Shown: positions 8,878-18,819, counted from the stretch's first letter. The stretch is 62,340 nucleotides of DNA from Spirulina sp. SIO3F2 (GCA_010672165.1 JAAHHN010000009.1:1-62340), one strand, 5' to 3'. Notes: generated by a model not told the origin, from the letters alone. A program made the numbers and translations.

Positions 8878-9352
8878 TTCCCCCCTTTGTAAGGCAGGGA
8901 CTATTCGTTGAGGAGAGAAAAAATCCAGATTGTGCGATTCAATGGTAGGGGCTGGGTTTCCCTGCCCCGTGCCAGTCCAATACACCTTGCTGTTGTCCGT
9001 TGGTTGATTTGTCCTCCAATGGGTTGGGGCGCGGAAACCGACGCCCCTACGCAGAATCCAGAAATTTCCTTTCTTCAATGAATAGTCCCTACCTTGGAAA
9101 AGGGGGGTGACGCCGCTTAAGCGGCTGGGATAGCGATAACTTTATGGAAGAGGAACAACTTGAAACCCCCTTACCAAGCTTGAAATCCCCTTACCAAGGG
9201 GGTCGGCGCAGCCGGGGGGATGATGTCAGTCTTGCCAATCAAGAGCAAGCTTGTAAGTCCTAAATGTAAACACAAAATAGAGAGACTACTCCCTTAATCA
9301 CTCAAACAACGCTTGCGCTGCCATAAGCTGATCGCATGTCATTGAGCCTCAA
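8878..9352. other. Gene-free region with repeats
   Basis: Besides the inverted repeat at 8896-9091, this stretch has a direct repeat of about 14 bp, CTTGAAA(C/T)CCCCTTACCAAG, near 9160-9200, next to gtcggcgcagccgg. The 5' end expected for the interrupted ATPase is not here. Confidence 0.6.
8896..9091. repeat. MITE-like inverted repeat (196 bp)
   Basis: Left arm AGGGACTATTCGTTGAGG and right arm (read inward) AGGGACTATTCATTGAAG continue into matching segments (ATCCAGATT/TTCTGGATT, then TAGGGGC). The centre has two short G/C palindromes. It resembles 5752-5925 and has no ORF. Confidence 0.65.
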
Positions 9353-11344
9353 TCACGCGATCGGTGTTTGCCGACCCACCAACCAATAGGTTGGCATTTC
9401 ACCACGACCCTTGACCGAAATTGTGCCCCTCGGTTCCAGCAAATATTGGTCTTTAAGATGCAAATACGTCTCCTCTGTGACCTGAATGCAACTGGGTTTC
9501 CCTTGAGACTCCATCCGCGAGGCAACATTCACCGCATCCCCCCAAAGATCATAAATAAACTTCTTAATTCCGATCACCCCCGCAATCACGGGGCCAGTAT
9601 TGATGCCAATACGGATTTCGAGGGGTTGATCCCCCAAGCTTTCCAGGGTTTGCATATGAGCCTGCATATCTAGGGCCATATTGGCGATCGCAGCAGCATG
9701 ATCCGTCCTGGGAGTGGGCAACCCACCCACAACCATGTAGGCATCACCAATGGTTTTGATTTTTTCTAAGCCATATTTTTCGGTTAGCTCATCAAAAGCC
9801 GAGAAAATTTGATTCAAGCCATCCACCACTTGTAGGGGGTCTAAACGAGCAGCCAGACTGGTAAACCCGACAATATCAGCGAAGAGAATCGTGGCTTCTT
9901 CAAAATGTTCAGCGAGGGATTGAGGCGAGGACTTGAGACGTTCAGCGATCTCAGAGGGCAGAACATTTAATAACAACTGCTCCGATCGCTCCTTTTCATG
10001 GCGCAACTCCGCAGTGCGCTGCTCCACCCGCTGTTCCAGGTCTTCATTGGCCAAGCGCAATGCCTCTTCACTCTGATGGAGCGCATTAAAAGAATCCTGT
10101 AATTGTTGGGCCATGGTATTGAAAGACTGACTCAGCTCATCTACCTCAATGATTGGGCTGCCTTCGGTTTGTTGCGCCAAATTGCCCTCAGCAATTGCTT
10201 TGGCCCCTTGCGAGAGGTTTTGTAAGGGCTTGGTAATCCATTGCGCGGTGCGAATCCCGAGGGCGATCGCCAGTCCTAAAGCCACAAAGGAGAGCAAGAG
10301 CGTATTCTGGGTGTTGGCATGGATTTGGCCCATAAAGTCTGTTTCAGGAATCACCACGAAAATCAGCCAGTCTAACTGATCGATCTGGCGCAAGGGGGAG
10401 ACCTGAACGAGGTATCGCTGGCCATGCCAACGATATCGAAAAGCGGTGGTGTCCTCAATTTGCTGCAAATTAAAGTTTTGTGCTTGCAACTGTTGGACAG
10501 TGGTGCGAATGGCAGCCTCTTGGCTGTCAAGGGCCAGCAAGCGTTCGGGATCATCTGCACCAGGCACCTCAACCGAGGGGACTTCAGGGGTAGAGCTAGC
10601 GACTAGCTCGCCTGAGCGCTCAATGATAAACGCTTCACCGGATTGACTAATTGGTAAATCATTGAGAAATTCATTGAGTTGTGCCAGTAGCAAATTGGTC
10701 GATAAGACCCCGATTAGCTGACCTTTGGGATCATAAACGGGTGTTGTTGGCGAAATCTGCAAAACGCCCAAGTTAGCTGAGGTGAAAATTGGGCTCCAGG
10801 TGGGTTGTCTTGCTGCCAAGGTGGCTTCGTACCAAGGACGCTCTCGGGGATCATAGGGTTTAACTTGCAACTGCTGCACCCGTTGGCCCAGCACACTAAT
10901 GTGATAAACCACTCGATTAGGGGCTGTGGATTGATCTCGAAGCTTCAGGGCCAGCTTGCCATCCAGATAGCGTTGCACCCCAATGAAGTCACCATTTTCT
11001 TTACCGAGGTAAATATAATCAACCGAATCGGTCACTTGGATATCAGACCGAAACTGTTTTTCCAGGGCGGTAAAGTCATTGGGATCGAGATTACCATTCC
11101 GGAAAGCAGAGGCTAATACGCTCTGCAACAGGTGGGGCGTTGCTAAATAGTTGCCGATATGTTGATCAATTTGCTCCGTGACTTTATCACTGAGTTGGAA
11201 GGCCAGATCGTTGACGGCTTGTTGTCCATTGCGAAACGAGAGGTAACCGACAAGCCCAACGGCCGCCAAGAGTTGGAGCACAAAGGGCAGAACTAGCGTG
11301 CTCTTGAGTTTAAATTTGACGCTGAAGAATTTCGCAATCCGCAT
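9353..11344 (-). CDS. Class III adenylate cyclase with periplasmic sensor and HAMP domain
   Basis: It makes cAMP from ATP in response to an outside signal. Order in the 663 aa: cytoplasmic start, TM about 17-36, a double-Cache-like periplasmic region about 40-340 (DPRERPWYEATLAA at 165-178 is typical), TM about 344-364, HAMP about 366-420, a coiled-coil linker to about 460, and the cyclase domain about 482-655. Both metal-binding Asp residues are present (D490 in FADIVGF, D534 in IGDAYM). Lys530 and Asp599 (FIYDLWGD) specify adenine rather than guanine. N606 and R610 (NVASR) are the transition-state residues. All catalytic residues needed for a homodimer are there. The ligand of the sensor is unknown. 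Confidence 0.92.
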   Translation of the reverse strand: MRIAKFFSVKFKLKSTLVLPFVLQLLAAVGLVGYLSFRNGQQAVNDLAFQLSDKVTEQIDQHIGNYLATPHLLQSVLASAFRNGNLDPNDFTALEKQFRSDIQVTDSVDYIYLGKENGDFIGVQRYLDGKLALKLRDQSTAPNRVVYHISVLGQRVQQLQVKPYDPRERPWYEATLAARQPTWSPIFTSANLGVLQISPTTPVYDPKGQLIGVLSTNLLLAQLNEFLNDLPISQSGEAFIIERSGELVASSTPEVPSVEVPGADDPERLLALDSQEAAIRTTVQQLQAQNFNLQQIEDTTAFRYRWHGQRYLVQVSPLRQIDQLDWLIFVVIPETDFMGQIHANTQNTLLLSFVALGLAIALGIRTAQWITKPLQNLSQGAKAIAEGNLAQQTEGSPIIEVDELSQSFNTMAQQLQDSFNALHQSEEALRLANEDLEQRVEQRTAELRHEKERSEQLLLNVLPSEIAERLKSSPQSLAEHFEEATILFADIVGFTSLAARLDPLQVVDGLNQIFSAFDELTEKYGLEKIKTIGDAYMVVGGLPTPRTDHAAAIANMALDMQAHMQTLESLGDQPLEIRIGINTGPVIAGVIGIKKFIYDLWGDAVNVASRMESQGKPSCIQVTEETYLHLKDQYLLEPRGTISVKGRGEMPTYWLVGRQTPIA

Positions 11345-11706
11345 ATGAAGCCAGGCAAGAGGGTTGATTCAGCCGATTGAGTGAGGTGGGCAATGGCTCA
11401 ATCGCATCTCCTGTGTAACATAGCATCGCTCTAACCTATCCACTTCAATCGATGGGTTATGGCGTTGGAGACTGCGTTGATGATAGAAACGCGGTGAGCA
11501 ATCCACCCATTAATCAACGTGAATGTCGATAAAATTACTGTTGTTAGGTCATGTCATAGCGATCGACTTTTTTCAATCGTATGAAAGTGCGAGACGCATT
11601 GTAATTGATTGGTGGCAGGCAAAATGCCTGCCCTACGGTTTTCTATGCTCAATTCCCGTAGCGCGGGCGTCTCGCCCGTCGTAGCTCATAATTTTTAGCC
11701 ATACGC
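11345..11706. other. Intergenic region with palindromic repeats
   Basis: The stretch upstream of the cyclase includes two dispersed-type palindromes near 11610-11690: GGCAGGC-AAAAT-GCCTGCC and CGGGCG-TCT-CGCCCG. No promoter is clear enough to mark and no gene is seen. Confidence 0.6.
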
Positions 11707-12537
11707 TCAATCCTGTTTCGCTTGCTCAATCGCCTGACTAAACCGCCGAATTGCCTGGGGATAATCCTCCCCCGCCACCCAAACTAAATCATTATGGGTT
11801 GCCCCTTCCACCCAATACTTCATCTTGGGTTCCGCCGCCACATCAAAAAGCTGTTGTCCATGTTTAAAGGGAATTGTGACATCCGCCGTGCCGTGGATAA
11901 TCAGCACGGGTGCATCGATATGCGGCAGCTTGGCGCGGTTATAGAACTTGTCAAATGGTAATAACGGGAAGGGGACAACGACACGAAACGCTTGGGTAAA
12001 CGTGCTCTCTAAAATCACGCCCGCCACCGGCTCTTGAGTTGCCAAGTCGATCGTTGGCCCACCGCCCACCGATCGCCCAAACAGAATAATTTCCGCTGGT
12101 GTAACCCCTTGCTCTTCGGTCAGGTAACGATACGCCGCCCGGATATCGGCATAGGTGTTGTGTTCGCTGGGACGACCATCACTCGTACCATAGCCCCGAT
12201 AGTCATAAGCTAAGACGTTAAAGCCTGCACTGTACAAAATATTTAAAATCGGGTCAATATCAGCGAGATCTTCAGCGTTGCCGTGCGAATAGAGCAGTGT
12301 GTAGGTGGCATCTGGATTTTTGAGATGTAATGCCGCGATTTCTTCTTGATCGTTGACGGGCAACCTCAGGATTTGGTCAGTGTCGCTATAGCCCGGTGCT
12401 TGGGGCAAAAACAACATGCAATCGCTAAAAAAGAACACATAGAGCGCAAAGCTGCCGTAGATAAACAGCAGCGATCGCACCAATCGCCAGAGCGTAAATT
12501 CACCCAAGAGGAGTTTGATTAGTTGGGCACGATCCAT
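11707..12537 (-). CDS. Membrane-anchored alpha/beta hydrolase (BEM46/ABHD13-like)
   Basis: This 276-aa hydrolase has one N-terminal TM helix (about 19-37) and a soluble domain. The block SHGNAEDLADIDP (84-96) gives the oxyanion hole, GRSVGGG holds nucleophile Ser156, and HGTADVTIP (Asp219) with GATHNDL (His248) completes the triad. This is the pattern of BEM46/ABHD13-type proteins, whose substrates are mostly unknown. The ATG lies 13 bp after the narB stop, so it is probably co-transcribed with nitrate reductase, though nothing known ties it to nitrate. Confidence 0.85.
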   Translation of the reverse strand: MDRAQLIKLLLGEFTLWRLVRSLLFIYGSFALYVFFFSDCMLFLPQAPGYSDTDQILRLPVNDQEEIAALHLKNPDATYTLLYSHGNAEDLADIDPILNILYSAGFNVLAYDYRGYGTSDGRPSEHNTYADIRAAYRYLTEEQGVTPAEIILFGRSVGGGPTIDLATQEPVAGVILESTFTQAFRVVVPFPLLPFDKFYNRAKLPHIDAPVLIIHGTADVTIPFKHGQQLFDVAAEPKMKYWVEGATHNDLVWVAGEDYPQAIRRFSQAIEQAKQD

Positions 12538-12550
12538 TGACCCGAAGGGT

Positions 12551-14755
12551 TTATCTTAAAGCCATTGCAGGTTCTTGAGCTGACTCAACCGCAGCAGTTA
12601 TGCTCCCAGGCGGCTCAACTTTCTCCAACTGTACCGCACAGGCCTTCAGTTCCGGCTGAATGGAAATCGGGCAGGCCTCGGGATGGGTCAGGGCATTGGC
12701 TTCCGCATCTTCTGCCCAGAGTGCCCCCCAATGCATGGGCACAAAGACCAAACCGGGGGTGATTTTGGACGTGACTTGGGCCTTGAACTTAGCTTGACCC
12801 CGCCGCGATCGCACTGCCAGCCAATCCCCCTCCTTAACACCTAACCGCTCGGCATCCCGCAAATGTACTTCAATAAATGGCTCCGGGTGCATTTTGCGGA
12901 TCTTATCAATGCGTCCTGTGCGGGTTTGGGTATGCCAATGACCATAAAGTCGCCCCACCGTGAGCACAAAGGGATATTCAGCATCAGCGGGTTCGGCTAA
13001 CCCCTTTGCATCAAAGGCCGCAAACACGGCTCGACCGTCGGGCGTGTTAAAGCTGGCATCGGTGTAGAGCTGCTGACCGTGCTTGGCTAGGGTTGTTGCA
13101 TCTTTGGGACAGGGCCATTGTACTGGGCCGCCCGTTTGGAGGCGATCGTGGCTCAACGCTGACATATCACAGGGTCGCCCAGCGGTGAGGGCGGCAAACT
13201 CGGCATAAACTTCTGCGGAATTTTGCCAGCTAAACTGAGCCTCAAACCCCAACCGTCGGCCCACATCGGCCATAATTTCCCAGTCCGCACGAGCTTCGCC
13301 AGGTCGATAGCGGAATTCTGGACAGAGGGTGACAACTCGCTCTGAGTTGGTCATTACGCCTGTTTTCTCACCCCATTGAGCCGCAGGCAACAGCACATGG
13401 GCATAGTCAGCAGTTTCAGTAGGGTAATAGGCATCTTGGTACACCGTGAAGGGGGAGTTCCGTAAAGCGGCCTGAGTCCGTTTGATATCCGGCATACTCA
13501 CGGCTGGATTAGTGGCCGCGATCCACAGCACCTGCACCGACCCATCCTCCAGACCTGTCATCATTGACCAAGCATCCTTACCGGGTTGAGGAGAGATACT
13601 CCCAGGGGACACTTGCCAAGCTGCTTCCACGGCAGCGCGATGTTCGGGATTTTTGACCAGGCGATACCCTGGCAAAATATGCGCCAGTCCTCCTGCTTCC
13701 CGGCCACCCATCGCATTGGGTTGACCCGTCAGGGAAAACGGCCCACAACCGGGCTTGCCGATTGTCCCGGTCATGAGGTGCAAATTGATAATCGTGCGGA
13801 CTTTGGCAGTACCTTCTACGGACTGGTTTACCCCCATCGACCAGAGGGACAACACCCGCTTCGATCGCCCCCACCATTTGGCGGCTTTGTAGAGATCTGC
13901 CAGGGGAATACCGCAGCGGCGGGCCACCCGCTCAGGGGGATATTTTTGCAAGATCTGGGCATAGGCTGAAAAGCCTTTGGTGCATTCATCAATGAAGTAC
14001 GTATTCATCAGACCCCACTTGAGCAGCAGGTGGGCAATACCGTTGAGCAACATCATGTCTGTGCCCGGTTTGATTGCCAAATGGAGATCAGCGGGTTGGG
14101 CTGTGGCGGTTTTGCGGGGGTCAACCACAATCAGCTTGACCTTGCGTTTACGCTTGTGGTGCTTAATAAAGCGGTTGAAGATGATCGGGTGACATTCAGC
14201 GACATTGGCCCCGATGATAAAAGCGCAGTCCGTGGTTTCGAGGTCGTCGTAGCAACAGGGCGGGCCATCGGAACCCAGGCTTTGGATATAGCCCGCCACC
14301 GCTGAAGACATGCAGAGGCGAGAGTTGGCATCAAAATTATTGGTGCCGAGACAACCCTTGAGGAGTTTTTGAGCGGTGTAATAGTCCTCGGTTTGGAGTT
14401 GCCCAGAGCCATACATACAAATGGAGTCGGGGCCGTGGGTGGTGCGGGCGGTTTGAATTTTACTGGCAACGCGATCGAGAGCTTCTTCCCAACTGACCTG
14501 GCGGAAGGGTTCGTCCAGGGAATCACGGAGCATGGGGGTTTTGAGCCGATCGCGGTCGAGGGATTCCGCGATCGTTGCACCTTTGACACAGACCATGCCT
14601 TTGCTGGAGGGATGGGCGCGATCGCCCCGCACCCGCCAGATCGGGACGCCCTGGGCATCTCGGTTGGTTGGGCGGCCAGGTAATGCGGGGGGCTGCACTT
14701 CTAAGCCACAGCCCACACCGCAGTAAGGACAAAGGGTTTTGGTCGTTTCAGTCAT
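12551..14755 (-). CDS. narB: Ferredoxin-dependent nitrate reductase
   Basis: NarB reduces nitrate to nitrite with electrons from ferredoxin, in the cytoplasm. The 734 aa match the cyanobacterial enzyme length. The N-terminal 4Fe-4S ligands are Cys9, Cys12, Cys16 and Cys56 (CPYCGVGC ... GMVCVKG). Cys148 in [10 protein letters not shown] is the expected ligand to the molybdenum of bis-MGD. The C-terminal molydopterin dinucleotide-binding domain includes [15 protein letters not shown] and PMHWGALW. It follows nrtP on the same strand with a hairpin in the 105-bp gap, so it may be transcribed from the nrtP promoter with partial attenuation. Confidence 0.97.
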   Translation of the reverse strand: MTETTKTLCPYCGVGCGLEVQPPALPGRPTNRDAQGVPIWRVRGDRAHPSSKGMVCVKGATIAESLDRDRLKTPMLRDSLDEPFRQVSWEEALDRVASKIQTARTTHGPDSICMYGSGQLQTEDYYTAQKLLKGCLGTNNFDANSRLCMSSAVAGYIQSLGSDGPPCCYDDLETTDCAFIIGANVAECHPIIFNRFIKHHKRKRKVKLIVVDPRKTATAQPADLHLAIKPGTDMMLLNGIAHLLLKWGLMNTYFIDECTKGFSAYAQILQKYPPERVARRCGIPLADLYKAAKWWGRSKRVLSLWSMGVNQSVEGTAKVRTIINLHLMTGTIGKPGCGPFSLTGQPNAMGGREAGGLAHILPGYRLVKNPEHRAAVEAAWQVSPGSISPQPGKDAWSMMTGLEDGSVQVLWIAATNPAVSMPDIKRTQAALRNSPFTVYQDAYYPTETADYAHVLLPAAQWGEKTGVMTNSERVVTLCPEFRYRPGEARADWEIMADVGRRLGFEAQFSWQNSAEVYAEFAALTAGRPCDMSALSHDRLQTGGPVQWPCPKDATTLAKHGQQLYTDASFNTPDGRAVFAAFDAKGLAEPADAEYPFVLTVGRLYGHWHTQTRTGRIDKIRKMHPEPFIEVHLRDAERLGVKEGDWLAVRSRRGQAKFKAQVTSKITPGLVFVPMHWGALWAEDAEANALTHPEACPISIQPELKACAVQLEKVEPPGSITAAVESAQEPAMALR

Positions 14756-14784
14756 TTTTCAACCCCGAACAAATGAGTGATGAA

Positions 14785-14817
14785 AAGCAGAGTGGAGCTT
14801 TAATCACCACTCTGCTT
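14785..14817 (-). terminator. Hairpin between nrtP and narB, possible attenuator
   Basis: An 11-bp perfect stem, AAGCAGAGTGG and its complement with an 11-nt loop, is followed on the minus strand by TTTTC. The T run is short, so partial termination is likelier than full. Confidence 0.5.
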
Positions 14818-14860
14818 GTGTGTGTTGTCACAATTACCAATGGGTAATCATTAATTGTAG

Positions 14861-16474
14861 TTAGTAACTAGCGGGCTTCTGCATGGATAAATCCAAGTTG
14901 GCGCTGGCATCTTCCTCTTCACCCTGATGGAACTCGGCGAAGGAGCCTTTGGGTTCTTTCAGGAAGAAGATACAAAGGAAGGCCACAATTAAACCCGTTG
15001 TGCCCAACACTTGGAAGAAACCGGAGTTAACCGCAGACATCACGGGTTCACCGCCATTGGCTGCCCCCGAAGATTCTGTGAGCAATAGACGAGTGGTCAG
15101 GTAAGCCACTGCACCCACGTTGCCGTAAGCCCCCACGTTCCCTGCAATTTGCCCAGTAATCCGGCGTTTAACCAGGGGCACAATCGCAAAGGTGGAACCC
15201 TCTGAGGACTGCACAAAGAACGAGCAAGCCATCGTGAGCAAGACCGCCAGGAAGATGGGCCAATTACTATTTACGGTGCTCATCAGTAGATAGCCGATGC
15301 CCATACCTGCGGTGAGCACAACCATCGTCCATTTACGGCTGCCCATCTTATCGGAGATGATGCCGCCACCGGGACGAGACATCAGGTTCATAAACGCATA
15401 GCTTGAGGCAATAATGCCAGCTGTGGCTTTATCAAGGCTGAATGTCCCCTCAAAGAAGGCAGGCAGCATCGTTACCACTGCCAACTCAGAACCGAAGTTC
15501 ACAATGTAGGTTAATTCCAAAATAGCCACCTGGCTAAATTCATAACGGTCTTCGGGAGGATAATGTTTCTCGCCAGAGAGCAGCTCTTTGTTGACTGACC
15601 AACAGTTATAGGCTTGGAAGAGATAGAGACCAATCAGCACCACAAAGGCGAGGATCATGCCGCCTTGGGTGAGGAATTGCACCTTCTTTAAGCGCCAAGC
15701 CAACACCATCAAGATGATCGTTAAAGGGGCATTCATAGCCATCAAGAACCAGAAGTCACGCTTCGTGGTTACTTCCATACCGCGTGTGCTTTTCGGACGG
15801 CGATATTCTTTGCCCGGAGGCGTATCGGTAACGCTCACCAAATACAACGCACCATAGAGGGCGGCGACAATACCTGTCCCTGCGATCGCGGCTCGCCAGT
15901 TCAAGATATCAGTCTGGAATGCTGGGAAAAAGAGGATTTTGAAGGTTTGCGTTTCACCAAAACCGAACGCACCGGGAAGGAACGAGAGACCCACCCCAAA
16001 GAGCACCATCGTGAAAGCGGAGAAAGCGGAACCGAAGTTGCCCCAGCCCCCGTAAATGCCTTCTGCGGTTCCCACATCTTTGGGGGGGAACCATTCTGCT
16101 ACCATCCGGATACCGATCACAAAACCTGCACCCACAATACCCATCAGCAGACGAGCAAAAACGAGTTGATTGAAACTCTGCGCAGTTGCGAAAATCAAAC
16201 AGGGCACGGCTGCGTACATCAAAAGAACGGAGTAAGTCAACCGCGGCCCGTATTTGTCCAGAAGCATGCCAATGATGATCCGGGCGGGCACGGTCAACGC
16301 CACGTTACACAAGCCAATTGTGCCCAACTGGGGTTTGGTCAGACCAAACTCCTGGGCGATCGTTGTCGCAAAGGGGGGGAAGTTAAACCACACCACAAAC
16401 GACAGAAAAAAAGCAAACCAGGTCATATGAAGGATTTTATATCTCCCTCGAAATGACCACATTTCTCCAAGCAT
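14861..16474 (-). CDS. nrtP: Nitrate/nitrite transporter of the major facilitator superfamily (NrtP/NasA type)
   Basis: It imports nitrate, and in characterised NrtP also nitrite, across the plasma membrane. The 537 aa contain about 12 hydrophobic helices. Nitrate-porter signatures appear twice: GGWGNFGSAF at 142-151 and GNVGAYGNVGAV near 445. A charged loop (about 290-315) separates the halves. This is the permease alternative to the ABC-type NrtABCD system of many freshwater strains; no nrtABCD genes are in the window. It lies between nirA and narB on one strand. Its upstream region has NtcA- and LysR-type motifs. Confidence 0.95.
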   Translation of the reverse strand: MLGEMWSFRGRYKILHMTWFAFFLSFVVWFNFPPFATTIAQEFGLTKPQLGTIGLCNVALTVPARIIIGMLLDKYGPRLTYSVLLMYAAVPCLIFATAQSFNQLVFARLLMGIVGAGFVIGIRMVAEWFPPKDVGTAEGIYGGWGNFGSAFSAFTMVLFGVGLSFLPGAFGFGETQTFKILFFPAFQTDILNWRAAIAGTGIVAALYGALYLVSVTDTPPGKEYRRPKSTRGMEVTTKRDFWFLMAMNAPLTIILMVLAWRLKKVQFLTQGGMILAFVVLIGLYLFQAYNCWSVNKELLSGEKHYPPEDRYEFSQVAILELTYIVNFGSELAVVTMLPAFFEGTFSLDKATAGIIASSYAFMNLMSRPGGGIISDKMGSRKWTMVVLTAGMGIGYLLMSTVNSNWPIFLAVLLTMACSFFVQSSEGSTFAIVPLVKRRITGQIAGNVGAYGNVGAVAYLTTRLLLTESSGAANGGEPVMSAVNSGFFQVLGTTGLIVAFLCIFFLKEPKGSFAEFHQGEEEDASANLDLSMQKPASY

Positions 16475-16643
16475 AGTTAGTCAGTTCCTCTTGAAACAAT
16501 AGCGTTTGGACACCACAGATTAGTTTAGGAAAGATGCATTTAACACATCCGCTTTAGCTAATGATCTCGCTGACCCTCAAGACTATTCTTGATAGCAAAG
16601 CGAATTAAGTTTTAAACACATACCTATCCCTAGGTTGAAGCCA

Positions 16644-16737
16644 AGCGTGACATTTTTGAAATTGGGATTTTGTTATTAATGTTACAAAAAATAAAATAAT
16701 ATGCTCTGAGCGATTAAAAACAATGCAATGCATGCAT
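16644..16737 (-). promoter_or_regulatory. Probable nitrogen-regulated promoter of nrtP (LysR/NtcB-like and NtcA-like sites)
   Basis: ATGC-N7-GCAT at 16723-16737 fits a LysR-type T-N11-A site. After a gap of 37 bp, the minus strand reads GTA-N8-AAC at 16685-16672, one base off the NtcA consensus GTA-N8-TAC. At the class II spacing of 22 nt lies CACGCT (16649-16644), a weak TAN3T box. Alone the NtcA site is poor, but the same gap of 37 bp occurs at nirA. Confidence 0.6.
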
Positions 16738-16769
16738 CGGATTATTTTTTTGGAACTGCAATCGCCGAC

Positions 16770-16798
16770 AAAAAAACCTGGACGCTAAAACGTCCAGG
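16770..16798 (-). terminator. Rho-independent terminator after nirA
   Basis: Perfect 8-bp stem CCTGGACG/CGTCCAGG with a 6-nt loop, followed on the minus strand by seven T. It lies 240 bp past the nirA stop and ahead of the nrtP promoter, so nirA and nrtP are likely separate transcripts. Confidence 0.85.
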
Positions 16799-17038
16799 CT
16801 AAACTATTCAGGAAAGTGCGACTGAGCTTGTGCCCAATTCCAGTGCAACAAGCAGAATTGCCAGGTTCAGGTAATGCACCTTCCAAGGCAATTGAAAGCT
16901 ATTAATTTATACCGATAGGATTCATATCGTAAACATCAGGGTTCTGTGAAACCACTGACCAGTTTTTAGAGAAGAAGTACTCTCCTAAGCCTGATCATAA
17001 AGCGATCAGGTTTAGCATTAATTTAAGGCATAAACAAT

Positions 17039-18574
17039 TTAAGCTTTTGGTGTTGCGCCAAACTTCTCCATCATCACCGTTTTGAGATAGGGAATTAAAT
17101 CTTCACAGGGCACACTTTTTTCCACCCGTTCACCCAATTTGGCGTCTTTACCAATAGTGCCTCCCATATAAACATCTACAGCTTCAATGGTTTTACCATC
17201 TTTACGGGCTTTAGTGCCAAGAAAACCAATATCTGCCACTTGGGGTTGACCACAGGAATTGGGGCAGCCTGTCCAATGCATCCGAACACGATCGGGAATA
17301 TCGAGTTGGGCATCCAGTTCTTGGGCAATTTTGAGCGCCCGTTGTTTGGTTTCCACCAGGGCAAAATTGCAGAATTGCGCACCCGTACAGGAGACCAAGG
17401 AGCGGACTAGCGGTGTGGGTTCGAGGGGGAAACGTGCAGCGATCGGCTCTTGCAGTAAGGTCTCAAGCGTCTCGGTCTTAACATGGGGCAAGATCACATT
17501 CTGCTCCACTGTTAAACGAATTTCACTTTGGCCATACACCTCCGCCAACCGGGCGAATTCTAACATCGCATCAGCATCCAAGCGTCCCACAGGCACATGA
17601 AAGCCAACATAGCTTAAACCCTCTTGTTTCTGAGCATGAACTCCCAAATGATCGCGCTTATCCCAGTCAATTTCGTCTGTTTCTGCCGCCGGAGTTAGGG
17701 GCTTATCAAAAGATTTTTCTACTTCAGCTCGAAACTTTTCCATTCCCCATTCATCAATTAGCCACATAAGGCGGGACTTCTGACGATTAGCCCGAGACCC
17801 GTTATCACGGAACACTGTAAGAATGCTGCGGCAAATCTCAACCACATCTTCATTGGGCGGCACCCAGGCATTCATGGAGATTGCCGAGGCACAGCGTTTA
17901 GCTGAGAAAAAGCCTCCCACCAACACATTGAAACCCAATACCTCATCCTTATAGGCGGGTACGAAGGCAATATCATTGATTTCAGCGTGAACCGAGTTGT
18001 CCCGTCCCCCTTCAAGGGCAATATTGAACTTACGGGGCAAATTCGTAAAGTCATAGTTTCCTTGCCCTTTGTTGGTGATCATGTCTTGGACTTGCTGCAC
18101 CAACTCCCGCGTATCAATCAGTTCAGCCCCATCAATCCCTGCCACAGGTGATCCAGTGATATTGCGCACATTATCCATCCCCGATTGAACCGAAGTTAAC
18201 TCGACAGCGGTCAGCTTCTTGAGAATATCTGTCATATCTTCAAAGCGCAGACCCCGGAGCTGAATATTCTGGCGTGTGGTGATATCTGCACTGCCGTCAT
18301 CACCATAGCGTTGAATAATCTCACCCAATGTCCGCAGTTGCAGACTGCTTAAAACTCCACTGGGCGTCCGCAGCCGCAGCATGAACTTACCGGGGGTCAC
18401 GGGGCGATAAAAAATGCCGAGCCACTTCAAGCGATGCTCAAGATCGGTCTTATCGATCGCCTCCCAGCCCATCTCGACAAATTGTTCAAGTTCATCCTTA
18501 ACGGCTAGGCCATCTTTGGCAGCCTTGAACTTCTCGAATTTATTGAGTTTTTCAGCAGGTTTGGCTTGCGTCAT
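17039..18574 (-). CDS. nirA: Ferredoxin-nitrite reductase
   Basis: NirA takes nitrite to ammonium with six electrons from ferredoxin, using siroheme and a 4Fe-4S cluster. The 511 aa are the standard cyanobacterial length, with no C-terminal ferredoxin fusion. Cluster and siroheme ligands are Cys396, Cys402, Cys437 and Cys441 (SCTGAQFCNFA and TGCPNSCGQPQ). Two ferrodoxin-like half domains are visible: TRQNIQLRGL near 100 and VEQNVILPHV near 356. The ATG follows the stop of a leader ORF by 12 nt, and its only Shine-Dalgarno-like sequence (TAGGG) overlaps that stop, which suggests translational coupling. Confidence 0.97.
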   Translation of the reverse strand: MTQAKPAEKLNKFEKFKAAKDGLAVKDELEQFVEMGWEAIDKTDLEHRLKWLGIFYRPVTPGKFMLRLRTPSGVLSSLQLRTLGEIIQRYGDDGSADITTRQNIQLRGLRFEDMTDILKKLTAVELTSVQSGMDNVRNITGSPVAGIDGAELIDTRELVQQVQDMITNKGQGNYDFTNLPRKFNIALEGGRDNSVHAEINDIAFVPAYKDEVLGFNVLVGGFFSAKRCASAISMNAWVPPNEDVVEICRSILTVFRDNGSRANRQKSRLMWLIDEWGMEKFRAEVEKSFDKPLTPAAETDEIDWDKRDHLGVHAQKQEGLSYVGFHVPVGRLDADAMLEFARLAEVYGQSEIRLTVEQNVILPHVKTETLETLLQEPIAARFPLEPTPLVRSLVSCTGAQFCNFALVETKQRALKIAQELDAQLDIPDRVRMHWTGCPNSCGQPQVADIGFLGTKARKDGKTIEAVDVYMGGTIGKDAKLGERVEKSVPCEDLIPYLKTVMMEKFGATPKA

Positions 18575-18586
18575 AAAACAATAGCC

Positions 18587-18805
18587 CTAAAGTGGCGGAA
18601 CATCAGGTGAATAGGAAAGACTGGTGACAGGGATAAAAATTGTCTTAATAGCCTGCCCAAGACCAGGAGTCAGCTTGGATACAGGATATTTGGCATTAAG
18701 TGGGTATTGTCTACCGAATTCGCTGCAGACCATTCCCAAAAAGCATGGCTTCAGAACAGAGCAATCGTCCTCATTTAACCAATTGCTCACTAGATTCTGA
18801 CTCAT
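18587..18805 (-). CDS. Possible small protein in the nirA leader (72 aa)
   Basis: An ORF of 72 codons runs from ATG 18805 (a TTG at 18814 is three codons earlier) to 12 nt before nirA. It begins MSQNLVSNWLNEDD and ends SYSPDVPPL, with three Cys in CSVLKPCFLGMVC. It lies just downstream of the predicted nirA -10 box, so the mRNA would be almost leaderless. I do not recognise a family. NirP1, a small inhibitor of nitrite reductase reported in cyanobacteria, is an obvious comparison, but I cannot recall its sequence and make no claim. Confidence 0.4.
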   Translation of the reverse strand: MSQNLVSNWLNEDDCSVLKPCFLGMVCSEFGRQYPLNAKYPVSKLTPGLGQAIKTIFIPVTSLSYSPDVPPL

Positions 18806-18819
18806 ATTGCTCAAGGTTG

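Larger units (their letters stand above)
16475..17038. other. Intergenic region between nirA and nrtP
   Basis: From right to left along the transcripts it holds a small stem just after nirA (16990-17010, CCTGATC/GATCAGG, no T run), the strong nirA terminator (16770-16798), and then the nrtP promoter motifs (16644-16737). The nrtP leader would be about 165 nt. Confidence 0.7.
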
